Below, piece after piece: positions 1 to 8,153 of a DNA stretch of 64,000 nucleotides. A model generated the notes under the pieces. The model was not told where the DNA came from, ran no database searches, and saw nothing but the letters and a program-made list of their open reading frames with translations. The position numbers and the translations under genes are program-made. The DNA comes from Streptomyces sp. NBC_01314 (GTDB lineage: Bacteria > Actinomycetota > Actinomycetes > Streptomycetales > Streptomycetaceae): the NCBI RefSeq assembly GCF_041435215.1, contig NZ_CP108394.1:8308001-8372000 (forward strand), read 5' to 3'. The first letter of the stretch is position 1. The number at the start of each line of letters is the position of its first letter.

Positions 1-1
1 C

Positions 2-298
2 GTCGCGGAGAAGCTGTCCGGGCTGCAGTCGCCGTTGCTCGGCGCGGTCGCCGGGGGCGCGGCCCAGCAGATGGTCAACCAGGTCGTCCGACAGGCCAAG
101 GCCGCCGTCGAACCCGTCATCGAACGCAACCCGGACGTCTTCGACCATCTGGCCTCCGCCGGCGGCGAACTGCTCGCCGCGTACCGCTCCGCCGTCGAGG
201 CCCAGGAGCGACGCTGGACGAACCGGGACACCGCCCACCGGGAAGACCGCGATCAGGGCGACGATCCGGGCCCCGGAGAGCGCATCGACCTGGACTGA
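2..298 (+). CDS. DUF5304-like hypothetical protein, 3' part only
   Basis: The gene enters from the left edge: frame 2 is open from the first bases and ends with TGA at 296-298, so the true start lies outside the window. The visible part has an amphipathic Ala/Val-rich helix (GAVAGGAAQQMVNQVV), the ERNPDVFDHLASAGGELLAAYRSAVEAQ region (given here only as a landmark around residues 40-65) and an acidic tail. I remember this pattern from the DUF5304 family that sits directly upstream of glucokinase in streptomycetes. Function unknown. It lies 95 bases before glk on the same strand and could be co-transcribed with it. Confidence 0.7.
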   Translation, partial: VAEKLSGLQSPLLGAVAGGAAQQMVNQVVRQAKAAVEPVIERNPDVFDHLASAGGELLAAYRSAVEAQERRWTNRDTAHREDRDQGDDPGPGERIDLD

Positions 299-393
299 CG
301 CCGGGCGCGTCCGCCCGGCGGACGCCGGGAGTCCCTGGGCGGGGCCTCGGGTACGGTTGGCCGTAGCGGGGCTCGACCGAAACTGAGGGATTC

Positions 394-1347
394 ATGGGAC
401 TCACCATCGGCGTCGATATCGGCGGTACCAAGATCGCGGCCGGTGTGGTCGACGAGGAAGGCAACATCCTCTCGACCCACAAGGTGCCGACCCCGGGCAC
501 GCCCGAGGCGATCGTGGACGCCATCGCCGCCGCCGTCGAGGGCGCGCGAGCCGGACACGAGATCGTCGGTGTCGGCATCGGCGCGGCCGGTTACGTCAAC
601 CGGGAGCGGTCGACGGTCTACTTCGCCCCCAACATCGACTGGCGCAACGAGCCGCTCAAGGAGAAGGTCGAAGCCCGCGTGGGCCTGCCGGTCGTCGTGG
701 AGAACGACGCCAACGCCGCCGCGTGGGGCGAATACAAGTTCGGCGCCGGCAAGGGCCACCGCAACGTCATCTGCATCACCCTCGGCACCGGCCTCGGCGG
801 CGGCATCATCATCGGCAACAAGCTGCGCCGCGGCCACTACGGCGTCGCCGCCGAGTTCGGCCACATCCGCGTGGTTCCCGACGGGCTGCAGTGCGGCTGT
901 GGCTCGCAGGGCTGCTGGGAGCAGTACGCGTCGGGCCGGGCGCTCGTCCGCTACGCCAAGCAGCGCGCCAACGCCACCCCCGAGAACGCCGAACTCCTCC
1001 TCGGCCTCGGCGACGGCACGCCCGACGGCATCGAGGGCAAGCACATCTCCATGGCCGCCCGCCAGGGCGACCCCGTGGCCGTCGACTCCTACCGCGAACT
1101 CGCCCGCTGGGCCGGCGCCGGCCTCGCCGACCTCGCCTCCCTCTTCGACCCGTCGGCGTTCATCGTGGGCGGCGGCCTGTCGGACGAGGGCGAACTGGTC
1201 CTCGACCCGATCCGCAAGTCCTACAAGCGCTGGCTCGTGGGCGGCAACTGGCGCCCGGTGGCCGAGGTCATCGCCGCCCAACTGGGCAACGAGGCGGGCC
1301 TGGTGGGCGCGGCAGACCTGGCGAGAGAACCCGACCCGATCATGTAG
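394..1347 (+). CDS. glk: ROK-family glucokinase
   Basis: Phosphorylates glucose with ATP in the cytoplasm; in Streptomyces GlkA also mediates glucose repression. The 317-residue length is usual for the family. Visible motifs: the phosphate loop DIGGTK at 8-13, ENDANAAAWGE from residue 103 with the catalytic Asp near 105, a second ATP loop GTGLGGG at 131-137, and the zinc-binding ROK signature with His157 and Cys167, Cys169 and Cys174 (CGCGSQGCWE). The ATG is preceded by a purine-rich GAGGGA. The DUF5304-like gene is upstream and a strong terminator hairpin follows at 1359-1391, so the unit ends here. Confidence 0.95.
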   Translation: MGLTIGVDIGGTKIAAGVVDEEGNILSTHKVPTPGTPEAIVDAIAAAVEGARAGHEIVGVGIGAAGYVNRERSTVYFAPNIDWRNEPLKEKVEARVGLPVVVENDANAAAWGEYKFGAGKGHRNVICITLGTGLGGGIIIGNKLRRGHYGVAAEFGHIRVVPDGLQCGCGSQGCWEQYASGRALVRYAKQRANATPENAELLLGLGDGTPDGIEGKHISMAARQGDPVAVDSYRELARWAGAGLADLASLFDPSAFIVGGGLSDEGELVLDPIRKSYKRWLVGGNWRPVAEVIAAQLGNEAGLVGAADLAREPDPIM

Positions 1348-1358
1348 ACACCGGCCGC

Positions 1359-1391
1359 CGTCCCCGCGCCCCGTTCAGGGGCGCGGGGACG
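1359..1391 (+). terminator. terminator after glk
   Basis: A perfect 14-bp inverted repeat (CGTCCCCGCGCCCC) with a 5-base loop GTTCA begins 11 bases after the glk stop. There is no U-tract, which is usual in high-GC actinobacteria. The CCCCGCGCCCC core also occurs before the hairpin at 10165 and is a frequent intergenic motif in Streptomyces. Confidence 0.75.
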
Positions 1392-1495
1392 TATCGACAT
1401 GCGGCTCCGCCGTGTGGGCGCGACCAACCCCCGCCGGCCGTCAGCCGAACGAACGACCCACGGTCTCTCGGCTCTCCCGGCGGAGTGCTGCCGCG

Positions 1496-1508
1496 TACAT
1501 TGATCCAC
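1496..1508 (+). promoter_or_regulatory. -10 element of a leaderless promoter
   Basis: TACATT at 1496-1501 is followed by 7 bases and then the ATG at 1509. This spacing puts the transcription start at or next to the start codon, and there is no Shine-Dalgarno sequence. No clear -35 is seen. Confidence 0.4.
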
Positions 1509-2258
1509 ATGACGCCGCTGCCCAACTCCCGCACGAACCCCGACGGTTCGGCAACCATCCGCGTCCTCAGCTACAACATCCGCTCCATGCGGGACGACAC
1601 AGACGCCCTCGCCCGAGTGATCACCGCCTGCGCCCCCGACCTGGTCCTCATCCAGGAAGCCCCCCGCTTCTTCCGCTGGCGCAAGAAACTCGCCAGGCTC
1701 GCGGCGGCCTCCCAGCTGGTCACCCTCTCCGGCGGCGCCACCGCCTCCGGCCCGGCGCTGCTGTGCAACCTCCGCGCCACGGTCGAGCACGCCGACGACG
1801 TGCTCCTGCCCCTCACCCCCGGTCTGCACCGACGCGGCTTCGCCACGGCCGTGGTCCGCTTCGGCCGCGCCCGCCTCGGCGTCCTGTCCTGCCACCTCTC
1901 CCTGCAGAAGGACGAGCGGTACGAGCAGGGCGGCCTGCTCCTCGACCACCTGGCCGGCCTGGGCGTGACACACGCGGTCGCGGGCGGCGACCTCAACGAG
2001 CGACCGGACGGTCGCACGTTCCGCCGCCTCGCCGGAGGACTCCAGGACTGCTGGACCACCGCCCCCTGGGGCGGCGAGTACAGCTCCACGCCCACCGACC
2101 CCCACCAGCGCATCGACGCGATCCTGGCCACCCCCGGCATCGAGGTCCTCGGCTGCGGCGTCCCCCTCGACCACCCCGGCATCTCCGAGGACGACCTGAG
2201 GGCGGCCACGGACCACCTGCCGGTCCTGGCCGCCCTCCGAGTCCCCGCCGAGTCCTAG
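1509..2258 (+). CDS. endonuclease/exonuclease/phosphatase (EEP) family hydrolase
   Basis: 249 residues with the EEP (DNase I-like) fold motifs in order: VLSYNIRSM near the N-terminus (metal-site Asn), LVLIQE with the metal-binding Glu, VLSCHLSL, AGGDLNERPDG (catalytic Asp/Asn), and ATDHLPVLA near the C-terminus (catalytic Asp-His). No signal peptide or membrane helix, so probably cytoplasmic. The substrate cannot be read from sequence: the family includes nucleases, phosphodiesterases and sphingomyelinase-like enzymes. The ATG at 1509 is chosen because a -10-like box sits 7 bases upstream. Its TAG overlaps the TAG of the convergent gene in the palindrome CTAG. Confidence 0.85.
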   Translation: MTPLPNSRTNPDGSATIRVLSYNIRSMRDDTDALARVITACAPDLVLIQEAPRFFRWRKKLARLAAASQLVTLSGGATASGPALLCNLRATVEHADDVLLPLTPGLHRRGFATAVVRFGRARLGVLSCHLSLQKDERYEQGGLLLDHLAGLGVTHAVAGGDLNERPDGRTFRRLAGGLQDCWTTAPWGGEYSSTPTDPHQRIDAILATPGIEVLGCGVPLDHPGISEDDLRAATDHLPVLAALRVPAES

Positions 2259-3325
2259 CCCGCGGCGGACGGATACTGCTTGACCTTGTCGACGATCGCC
2301 CAACTGTCCAGATACGAGAGCTGGGTGTACGTCTTCATGTTCTTGCCGCCGCCCGAGGAACGCTCGTCACGGAAGCCGAGGAAGGCGTAGGTCGTCGGGT
2401 CGAAGATGAAGTGGTTGCTGCTGTAGCCCCGCGACCCCGGGGGCCGGGCCGGGTCGTCGTACACGATGGCCACGCCGACGCGTCCCTTGGCGTCCTTCTG
2501 GTTCGGCACCGCCTTGACACCCGGCACCATCCCGAGCGCCTCGTACGCCGCCGGCCGCAGCCCTTCGGGCATCACGGGGACCAGCTTGAGCAGTCCGCCG
2601 ATGAGGTAGTAAATCTGCCACCACTGCTCCTCGGTGATGTTCTTCAGCGAGGTGTTCTCCTCGTTGCCCGGAGCCCAGTCGTTCTGGATCGCGAGGATCA
2701 GCTGCTCGGGGTCGGTCGGCAGCTTCTGCAGCCTGCCCCACTCCTGTGGCGGCCAGCTGGTCCCGTTGCCGTCGTCCGGCGGCGACCACCACCCCTTGCT
2801 GAGCTCCATGACCCAGGAGCGCTTGGAGCCGTCCACGGAGCGCCAGTTCTCGGAGACGTGTGTCCTCGTCTTCCCCGTCTTCTGGTCGGTCTCCTTGATG
2901 ATCTCTTTGGTGTAGACGAACTGGTCGTCCCGAGGACTGACCGGCTTCTCGTGTCTGCGTGCGTACACGGCCGCCCCGTTCAGCACGGTCCGGGCGCTCG
3001 CGTTCCGCATCGGCGGCAGGCTCACCACCGGCGGCTTCGCGGTCGTCCCCCGGCCGGCACCGTCGCCGTCCCGTACGGTGACCAGGACACCGGCCGTGAC
3101 CGCGCCGGCGACCACCGCGGCCAGGGCGATACGCAGAACGGGGCGGCTGCGTACCGCCGAGCCGGGCCGGAAGACCGTACGCCTCGCCGGGTCCGGGCCC
3201 GGCGCGGTGATCGTGGTGAGCAGGCGGGCCCGCCCCCGCCGCCGGGCCTCGTCGTCCAGTGAGGGAGCCCCCGCGTCGAAGTCGGCGAGGTCCCGCAGGT
3301 CCCTCTGGTCGTCGATGTCACGCAT
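2255..3325 (-). CDS. CU044_5270-family membrane-anchored protein, partner of the ECF sigma factor
   Basis: 356 residues: a cytoplasmic N-terminus of about 65 residues, one membrane helix around residues 68-87 (LRIALAAVVAGAVTAGVLV), and a long extracytoplasmic domain. This is the layout of proteins encoded next to SigE/SigK-like ECF factors in actinomycetes (NCBI label CU044_5270 family). The start overlaps the sigma gene's end by 8 bases, so the two are co-translated. It may act as an anti-sigma-like sensor, but no ZAS zinc motif (HxxxCxxC) is visible, so that role is inference. Confidence 0.75.
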   Translation of the reverse strand: MRDIDDQRDLRDLADFDAGAPSLDDEARRRGRARLLTTITAPGPDPARRTVFRPGSAVRSRPVLRIALAAVVAGAVTAGVLVTVRDGDGAGRGTTAKPPVVSLPPMRNASARTVLNGAAVYARRHEKPVSPRDDQFVYTKEIIKETDQKTGKTRTHVSENWRSVDGSKRSWVMELSKGWWSPPDDGNGTSWPPQEWGRLQKLPTDPEQLILAIQNDWAPGNEENTSLKNITEEQWWQIYYLIGGLLKLVPVMPEGLRPAAYEALGMVPGVKAVPNQKDAKGRVGVAIVYDDPARPPGSRGYSSNHFIFDPTTYAFLGFRDERSSGGGKNMKTYTQLSYLDSWAIVDKVKQYPSAAG

Positions 3326-3941
3326 GGGCGTCTGCCTCTCGGAAAGCGGTCGGATCGGATCCGCCCAGTGCTTCGCGCAATCTGCCGCGAGCCCGGTTCA
3401 GCCGGGATCTGATCGTGCCGACGGGCACGTCGAGGGCGCGGGCCGCCTCCTCGTAGTCGAGGCCGGCCCAGGCAACCAGCAGCACCACGTCGCGGTGCCG
3501 GGCGGACAGCCCGGCCAGCGCGGCGGCCAGCTCCCGGCGCACCTCCGTGGCACCGGCCCTGGCGACCGCCCGGTCCGCGACCGCCTCCTCGTGCTCCACC
3601 GGCTCCGGCAGCCGGGCGAGCGCCCGGAACCGGCGCGCCTCGGCCCGGCGGTGCCGGCCCACGAGGTTGGTGGCGATACCGAACAGCCAGGGGCGGGCGT
3701 CGGCCCGATCCAGGTCGTACGTGTACCGCCGCTGGAAGGCGGTGACGAAGGTCTCCGCCATCAGATCCTCCGCCCCCTCGGGGCCGAGCCGCCGTGCCGC
3801 GTAACGATGCACGGTGTCGGCGTACCGGTCGTAGAGGACGGCGAACAGCTCGGGCTCGTCCCGGGACCGCTCGATCACGCGGGCATCACTTTCCTCGCGG
3901 TCCCCGTCGCGGGTGCCGACGCCCGGCGGTCCGACGGTCAT
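3318..3941 (-). CDS. ECF RNA polymerase sigma factor (SigE/SigK-like)
   Basis: 207 residues. Sigma region 2 spans roughly residues 20-95 (FAVLYDRYADTVHRYAARR through RPWLFGIATNLVGRHRR) and region 4 roughly 130-185, with the helix-turn-helix LDYEEAARALDVPVGTIRSR. It redirects RNA polymerase to a small regulon, probably including its own promoter. The ATG at 3941 is chosen over the longer frame to 4034 because AGGAG lies 7 bases upstream. The membrane partner follows with an 8-base overlap. The regulon and signal are unknown. Confidence 0.88.
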   Translation of the reverse strand: MTVGPPGVGTRDGDREESDARVIERSRDEPELFAVLYDRYADTVHRYAARRLGPEGAEDLMAETFVTAFQRRYTYDLDRADARPWLFGIATNLVGRHRRAEARRFRALARLPEPVEHEEAVADRAVARAGATEVRRELAAALAGLSARHRDVVLLVAWAGLDYEEAARALDVPVGTIRSRLNRARGRLREALGGSDPTAFREADAHA

Positions 3942-4088
3942 CGGGGCTCCTTTCGTTCGTCTGAACGCCTCGAAGACCTGGGCTCGTTCAGGTCGTACAC
4001 CCGTACTTCGCCGTTCACCGGAATCGAGTTCCATCCCGTCGCACGGCGACGGCGACAGATCTCCGCGACCCCGTCGCAGGGCAACGGC

Positions 4089-4123
4089 GAGGGCCCGCCC
4101 GGAACTCTCCCGGACGGGCCCTC
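4089..4123 (-). terminator. terminator after the 4141-4872 gene
   Basis: Inverted repeat of 14 bp with one mismatch (GAGGGCCCGCCCGG against CCGGACGGGCCCTC), loop of 7. It sits 18 bases beyond the stop of the upstream minus-strand gene and before the sigma-factor gene, so it separates the two units. Confidence 0.65.
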
Positions 4124-4140
4124 GTACAGCGGTGGTGGGG

Positions 4141-4872
4141 TCAGACGACCGCTCCCCGGCCCGGATCGTCGTCGTCCTCGTCGTCGCCGTTCATCCGCAT
4201 CACCAGTGTGGCGAAGCCGCCGAGGAAGCCGCCGATGCCCAGGGTGGTGAGCCACCAGGTCATCTCCCAGCCGAGAAGGACGGCGAGCAGCAACAGGACC
4301 GGGCCGCCGAGCACCCCCAGCCAGGCGAACTTGGCGGTCACGTCGGCCTCCGGCAGCGGGGGCGGCTCGGGCGGCACGAAGTGGCCCTCACCGTCCTCGT
4401 CCTCGTCGTCGGCGTCCCCGCTCCTGTCGCCCTTGTCCAGGTCCTCGCCGACCGCGTCGGGCACGCTGTAGTCGCGCGGACCCGAGCCGACGCCGGGGGC
4501 GAACGCGACCGAGCTGCCCAGCGGCCTGGGAGCCGCGGGGCCGGCGGCCGCATCGGGGGACGTGCCCGGGGATTCCTCCGGCTCGGCCTCCAGCAGGGCC
4601 AGGTCCTCCACGGACCTGAACGGCTTGGTGCCGGGCGGGTCCGGCGGTTCGTTGCCGAACCCGGCGACGATGGCCTGCCAGGCCGCGTTTTCGTCGAACG
4701 GCACGTGCTGCTCCTTGCCCACGTGCTGCTCCTCGGACGGCGTCTCGCCGGACGAGGAGCCCGCGGAGCTGCCCGAGGAGCCGCCCGGGGAGTCGCCCTG
4801 CGATGCGCCGTGGCGCTCGCCGAGAGGCGCTCCCTTCTCCTCCGGCTCACGCTCGGAGTCGTGCTCAGCCAC
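4141..4872 (-). CDS. membrane protein with acidic disordered N-terminus
   Basis: 243 residues, not recognised beyond a Streptomyces-conserved hypothetical. The first 170 residues are rich in Glu, Asp, Ser, Gly and Pro and look disordered, with a short internal duplication (EEQHV, KEQHV). Two adjacent hydrophobic segments follow near residues 185-230 (WLGVLGGPVLLLLAVLLGW and TTLGIGGFLGGFATLVM), then an acidic tail. It starts inside the end of the hydrolase gene (8-base overlap), so the two form an operon ending at the hairpin at 4089. Confidence 0.7.
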   Translation of the reverse strand: MAEHDSEREPEEKGAPLGERHGASQGDSPGGSSGSSAGSSSGETPSEEQHVGKEQHVPFDENAAWQAIVAGFGNEPPDPPGTKPFRSVEDLALLEAEPEESPGTSPDAAAGPAAPRPLGSSVAFAPGVGSGPRDYSVPDAVGEDLDKGDRSGDADDEDEDGEGHFVPPEPPPLPEADVTAKFAWLGVLGGPVLLLLAVLLGWEMTWWLTTLGIGGFLGGFATLVMRMNGDDEDDDDPGRGAVV

Positions 4873-5758
4873 CAGTGGCCGTCCCTTCCCTCTGCTCCAA
4901 GGATCCCGGACCGATCTGCTCCGCGGACCCCGAATCAGACTGCTGTACGGATTCCGCGTCGGACTCCTTCACGTGTGCCTCCCCGGAGTCCGTCACGCGC
5001 CGCGCGTCGGACCCCGCCACGAGCCGGGTGACGAAAGCGTGACTCTCCTCGAAGATCCGGCCCGCGTCGTGGTCCAACGTCGCGACATGGTGACTCTGTT
5101 CCAGCAGGATCTCCGTGACGTCGGTCGACGACACCCGGCCGAGGACGCGCTCGGAGTCGACGGGCGGCACCACATGGTCCCGCGGGCTGTGCAGCAGCAG
5201 CAACGGCTGGGTCACCTGGGGCAGTTCGCCGTCGACGAGACGGAGGAAGTTGCGCAGCGAGTGCGCCGCGTGGAGGGGCACATGGCTGTACCCCAGCTCC
5301 TCGACGCCCTCCTTCGCGATGTCGCTGGTGATGCCCTTCGTGGTGGGGACGAAGTGCCGGAGCAGCGGGAGGGCGTGCGCGGCCGGGCCGTGCACCTTGT
5401 TCGCCGGGTTGACGACCATCACGCCGTCGACCGCGTCCCCGTGCTTCGCGGCCAGCCGCAGCGCCAGCGCGCCGCCCATGGACAGCCCCGCCACGAAGAC
5501 GTGCGCACAGCGATCACGCAGGGCCCGCAGCTCGCGGTCCACCTCCGCGTACCAGTCCTGCCAGCCGGTCAGCCGGAGGTCCTCCCAGCGGGTGCCGTGT
5601 CCCGGCAGCAGGGGCAGCGCGACGGTCGATCCCCGCGCGGCGAGATACTCCGCCCAGGGGCGCATGGACTGGGGTGACCCGGTGAATCCGTGGCAGAGGA
5701 GGACACCGACCTCCCCGCCCTCGTGGTGGTACGGCTCGGCTCCAGGAAGGACCGGCAC
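4865..5758 (-). CDS. alpha/beta-hydrolase (carboxylesterase / monoacylglycerol lipase type)
   Basis: 297 residues with an alpha/beta-hydrolase fold: oxyanion HGFTG at 23-27, nucleophile elbow GLSMGG with Ser93, acid Asp194 (SPRDHVVPP) and base His near 224 (SHHVATLDHD). This triad and spacing match the Est30/YvaK carboxylesterase group. No signal peptide. The last 45 residues are a Ser/Glu/Gln-rich tail beyond the normal end of the fold. The natural substrate is unknown. It heads a two-gene operon with the membrane protein that follows. Confidence 0.85.
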   Translation of the reverse strand: MPVLPGAEPYHHEGGEVGVLLCHGFTGSPQSMRPWAEYLAARGSTVALPLLPGHGTRWEDLRLTGWQDWYAEVDRELRALRDRCAHVFVAGLSMGGALALRLAAKHGDAVDGVMVVNPANKVHGPAAHALPLLRHFVPTTKGITSDIAKEGVEELGYSHVPLHAAHSLRNFLRLVDGELPQVTQPLLLLHSPRDHVVPPVDSERVLGRVSSTDVTEILLEQSHHVATLDHDAGRIFEESHAFVTRLVAGSDARRVTDSGEAHVKESDAESVQQSDSGSAEQIGPGSLEQREGTATGG

Positions 5759-5871
5759 GGTTCGGTCTCCTGTTCATGAGAAGGGTGTGAAAGTCCGGAT
5801 GTGGTTCACCGTACGCGACCGCTCTGACACCGACCAGGGGCTTCGCTCGGTGGAGGACAGGTGAAGGTGCC

Positions 5872-5936
5872 GGTGGGGGACGGGGGAAGGGCCGGTGGGG
5901 AAGCGGGCGGGGGAGCCGGGGGAACCGTGAGGGGGC
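5872..5936 (+). other. G-run cluster between divergent genes
   Basis: In the 260-base spacer between the hydrolase (minus) and the acyltransferase (plus), about 60 bases carry seven or more runs of three to five G separated by short loops. No hairpin or coding signal explains it. It could fold as G-quadruplexes on the plus strand. Confidence 0.4.
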
Positions 5937-6018
5937 CCCGACACCGGCCGGACCTGTCGGACTCTTCTTCGGGCGTCCGGGTTAAGGTCTGATCCACGGT
6001 TCACAGAGAGGCACTCGG

Positions 6019-6846
6019 TTGTTGTACGGCGCGATGAAGGTCGCTATCGGCGGACCGCTCAAGGTCACTTTCCGGCCCTGGGTGGAGGGCCTGGAGAACA
6101 TCCCGGCCGAGGGCGCCGCGATCCTCGCGAGCAACCACCTCTCCTTCTCGGACTCGTTCTTCCTCCCCGCGGTCCTCGACCGCAAGGTCACGTTCATCGC
6201 GAAGGCCGAGTACTTCACCACCCCGGGGATCAAGGGCAAGCTGACGGCCGCCTTCTTCAAGGGCGTCGGCCAGCTCCCGGTGGACCGCTCCGGCGCGCGG
6301 GGCGCGGGTGAGGCCGCGATCAGGAGCGGCATACAGGTCCTCGAGAGCGGCGAGCTGTTCGGCATCTACCCCGAGGGCACCCGCTCGCCCGACGGCCGGC
6401 TCTACCGCGGCAAACCCGGTGGCCTGGCCCGCGTGGCCCTCGCCACCGGCGCGCCCGTCATCCCGGTCGCCATGATCGACACGGAGAAGATCCAGCCACC
6501 GGGCAAGGTCCTGCCGAAGGTGATGCGCCCCGGCATCCGCATCGGCAAGCCCCTCGACTTCAGCCGCTACCAGGGCATGGAGCACGACCGCTTCGTCCTG
6601 CGGGCGCTGACCGACGAGGTCATGTACGAGATCATGAAGCTCTCCGGCCAGGAGTACGTCGACATCTACGCGACCGCCGCCAAGCGGCGGATCGCTGACG
6701 CGGCCAAGGCCGAGAAGGAGGCCGACAGGGCCGCCAGGGCCGCCCTCGCCAAGGTCGAGAAGGAACGGACGGCCAAGCAGCAGACGGCCGAGGGCCGGCA
6801 GGAACAGGCGGAGACCCGGGCGGACAGGGACCGGCCGGCTTCGTAA
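6019..6846 (+). CDS. 1-acyl-sn-glycerol-3-phosphate acyltransferase-like protein (PlsC family)
   Basis: 275 residues. The acyltransferase HX4D motif is NHLSFSD with His40 and Asp45; the substrate-binding motif is PEGTRSPDG near 118-126. The family makes phosphatidic acid from lysophosphatidic acid at the inner membrane face. The last 55 residues are a Lys/Glu/Ala-rich helix, likely a coiled coil, beyond the usual family end. The TTG at 6019 is chosen because GAGAGG lies 7 bases before it. A related acyltransferase (Rv2182c) sits in the equivalent region of Mycobacterium tuberculosis. Confidence 0.88.
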   Translation: MLYGAMKVAIGGPLKVTFRPWVEGLENIPAEGAAILASNHLSFSDSFFLPAVLDRKVTFIAKAEYFTTPGIKGKLTAAFFKGVGQLPVDRSGARGAGEAAIRSGIQVLESGELFGIYPEGTRSPDGRLYRGKPGGLARVALATGAPVIPVAMIDTEKIQPPGKVLPKVMRPGIRIGKPLDFSRYQGMEHDRFVLRALTDEVMYEIMKLSGQEYVDIYATAAKRRIADAAKAEKEADRAARAALAKVEKERTAKQQTAEGRQEQAETRADRDRPAS

Positions 6847-6908
6847 CGGCCGTGTTCCCGGGTACGGTCGCGTTCCCGGACGCGATCGTCGTGGGTGGGG
6901 TGGGGGAT

Positions 6909-8153
6909 ATGCCTGAGGGTGAGCGAGTCATGCGCATGTCGGTCGAGCAGCCGCTGTGGCGAGCGCTCACCGGCTACCGGATCCTGACGATGATCTACGC
7001 GATCGGCCTCTTCGTCAGCGCCTACGACAAGTTCGAGCGCCCCTGGCTGGCCGTCGCCTACTTCGCGGTGCTGGCCGGCTGGACGCTGGCGACCCTGCCG
7101 AAGGTGGCGGGCGCGGCCAGCTGCACCAAGCGGTTCCTCGCGGCCGACCTCACCATCGCGATCGTCGGCATCATGCTCACCCGTCTCGCCGACTCGACCG
7201 TGCGGGTGGAGGCCGGAGGCCCGACGCTCCCGTCGATATGGACCGCCGGCGCGGTGCTGGCGTTCGCCGTCAAGGGCGGCTGGCGCTGGGCCGCCTTCGC
7301 CTCCACGCTCGTCGCCGTCGCCAACCTGATCCACCGGGGCGCCCCCACCCGCGACACCATCCACAACGTGCTGCTGGTCTGGTTCGTCTCCATAGCCATC
7401 GGATACGTCGTCGAGGTCGCCCGCGCCTCCGAGCGCACCCTCGCCCGCGCCCTGGAGGTCGATGCCGCCACCCGCGAACGGGAACGCCTCGCCCGGGACA
7501 TCCACGACGGCGTTCTCCAGGTGCTCGCCATGGTCCAGCGGCGCGGAAACGCCCTCGGCGGCGAGGCCGCCGAGCTGGGCCGGATGGCCGGCGAGCAGGA
7601 GGTCGCCCTGCGCACCCTGGTCTCCGGCGGCCTGGTCCCCGTCTCCCGGATCTCGCAGGACGCGGCCCAGGGAGCTTTGGTACGCGCGGTGGACGAACAG
7701 GCCGGCGACGGCGACGCCGGGGGCCCCGTGGACCTGCGCGCGCTCCTCGCCCCGTACGCCGGCGCGATGGTCACCTTCTCCGAGCCCGGCGGCCCGGTGC
7801 CGCTCGTCCCGCGGGCCGCGCGGGAGCTGGCGGCGGCCGTCGGCGCAGCCCTGGACAATGTGCGCGAGCACGCGGGAGACGGGGCGCGTGCCTGGATCCT
7901 GGTCGAGGACTGGCCGGACGAGATCGTCGTGACCGTACGGGACGACGGCCCCGGCATCCCCGAGGGACGGCTCGCCCGGGCGGAGGGCGAGGGACGGCTC
8001 GGAGTGGCCCTCTCCATCCGGGGACGGCTGCGCGACATCGGCGGTACGGCCGAACTGATCTCGGTGCCCGGCCAGGGCACGGAAGTCGAACTGAAGGTGC
8101 CCAAGGCCGCACAGGGGCCGAAAGGCGTACGGGGGAAGGCGGAGAAGCGGTGA
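6909..8153 (+). CDS. macS: sensor histidine kinase, MacS type
   Basis: 414 residues. About five hydrophobic segments between residues 22 and 170 form the sensor (DUF5931-like). A HisKA_3 dimerisation helix follows with the phospho-acceptor His199 in ERLARDIHDGVLQV, then a HATPase domain with Asn317 (LDNVREHA) and the DDGPGI box at 345-350. This is the NarL/DesK-type kinase class. Its stop overlaps the regulator start as GTGA, so the pair is coupled. Identification with S. coelicolor MacS (SCO2121, morphogenesis and actinorhodin control) rests on neighbours and architecture. The start could instead be the ATG at 6930. Confidence 0.85.
   Translation: MPEGERVMRMSVEQPLWRALTGYRILTMIYAIGLFVSAYDKFERPWLAVAYFAVLAGWTLATLPKVAGAASCTKRFLAADLTIAIVGIMLTRLADSTVRVEAGGPTLPSIWTAGAVLAFAVKGGWRWAAFASTLVAVANLIHRGAPTRDTIHNVLLVWFVSIAIGYVVEVARASERTLARALEVDAATRERERLARDIHDGVLQVLAMVQRRGNALGGEAAELGRMAGEQEVALRTLVSGGLVPVSRISQDAAQGALVRAVDEQAGDGDAGGPVDLRALLAPYAGAMVTFSEPGGPVPLVPRAARELAAAVGAALDNVREHAGDGARAWILVEDWPDEIVVTVRDDGPGIPEGRLARAEGEGRLGVALSIRGRLRDIGGTAELISVPGQGTEVELKVPKAAQGPKGVRGKAEKR

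Noticed and set aside
443..3262. A 939-codon plus-strand ORF over glk, the EEP gene and the sigma operon
   Set aside because: It is rich in Arg, Pro and Ser, covers well-supported genes in other frames and strands, and is the usual high-GC shadow.
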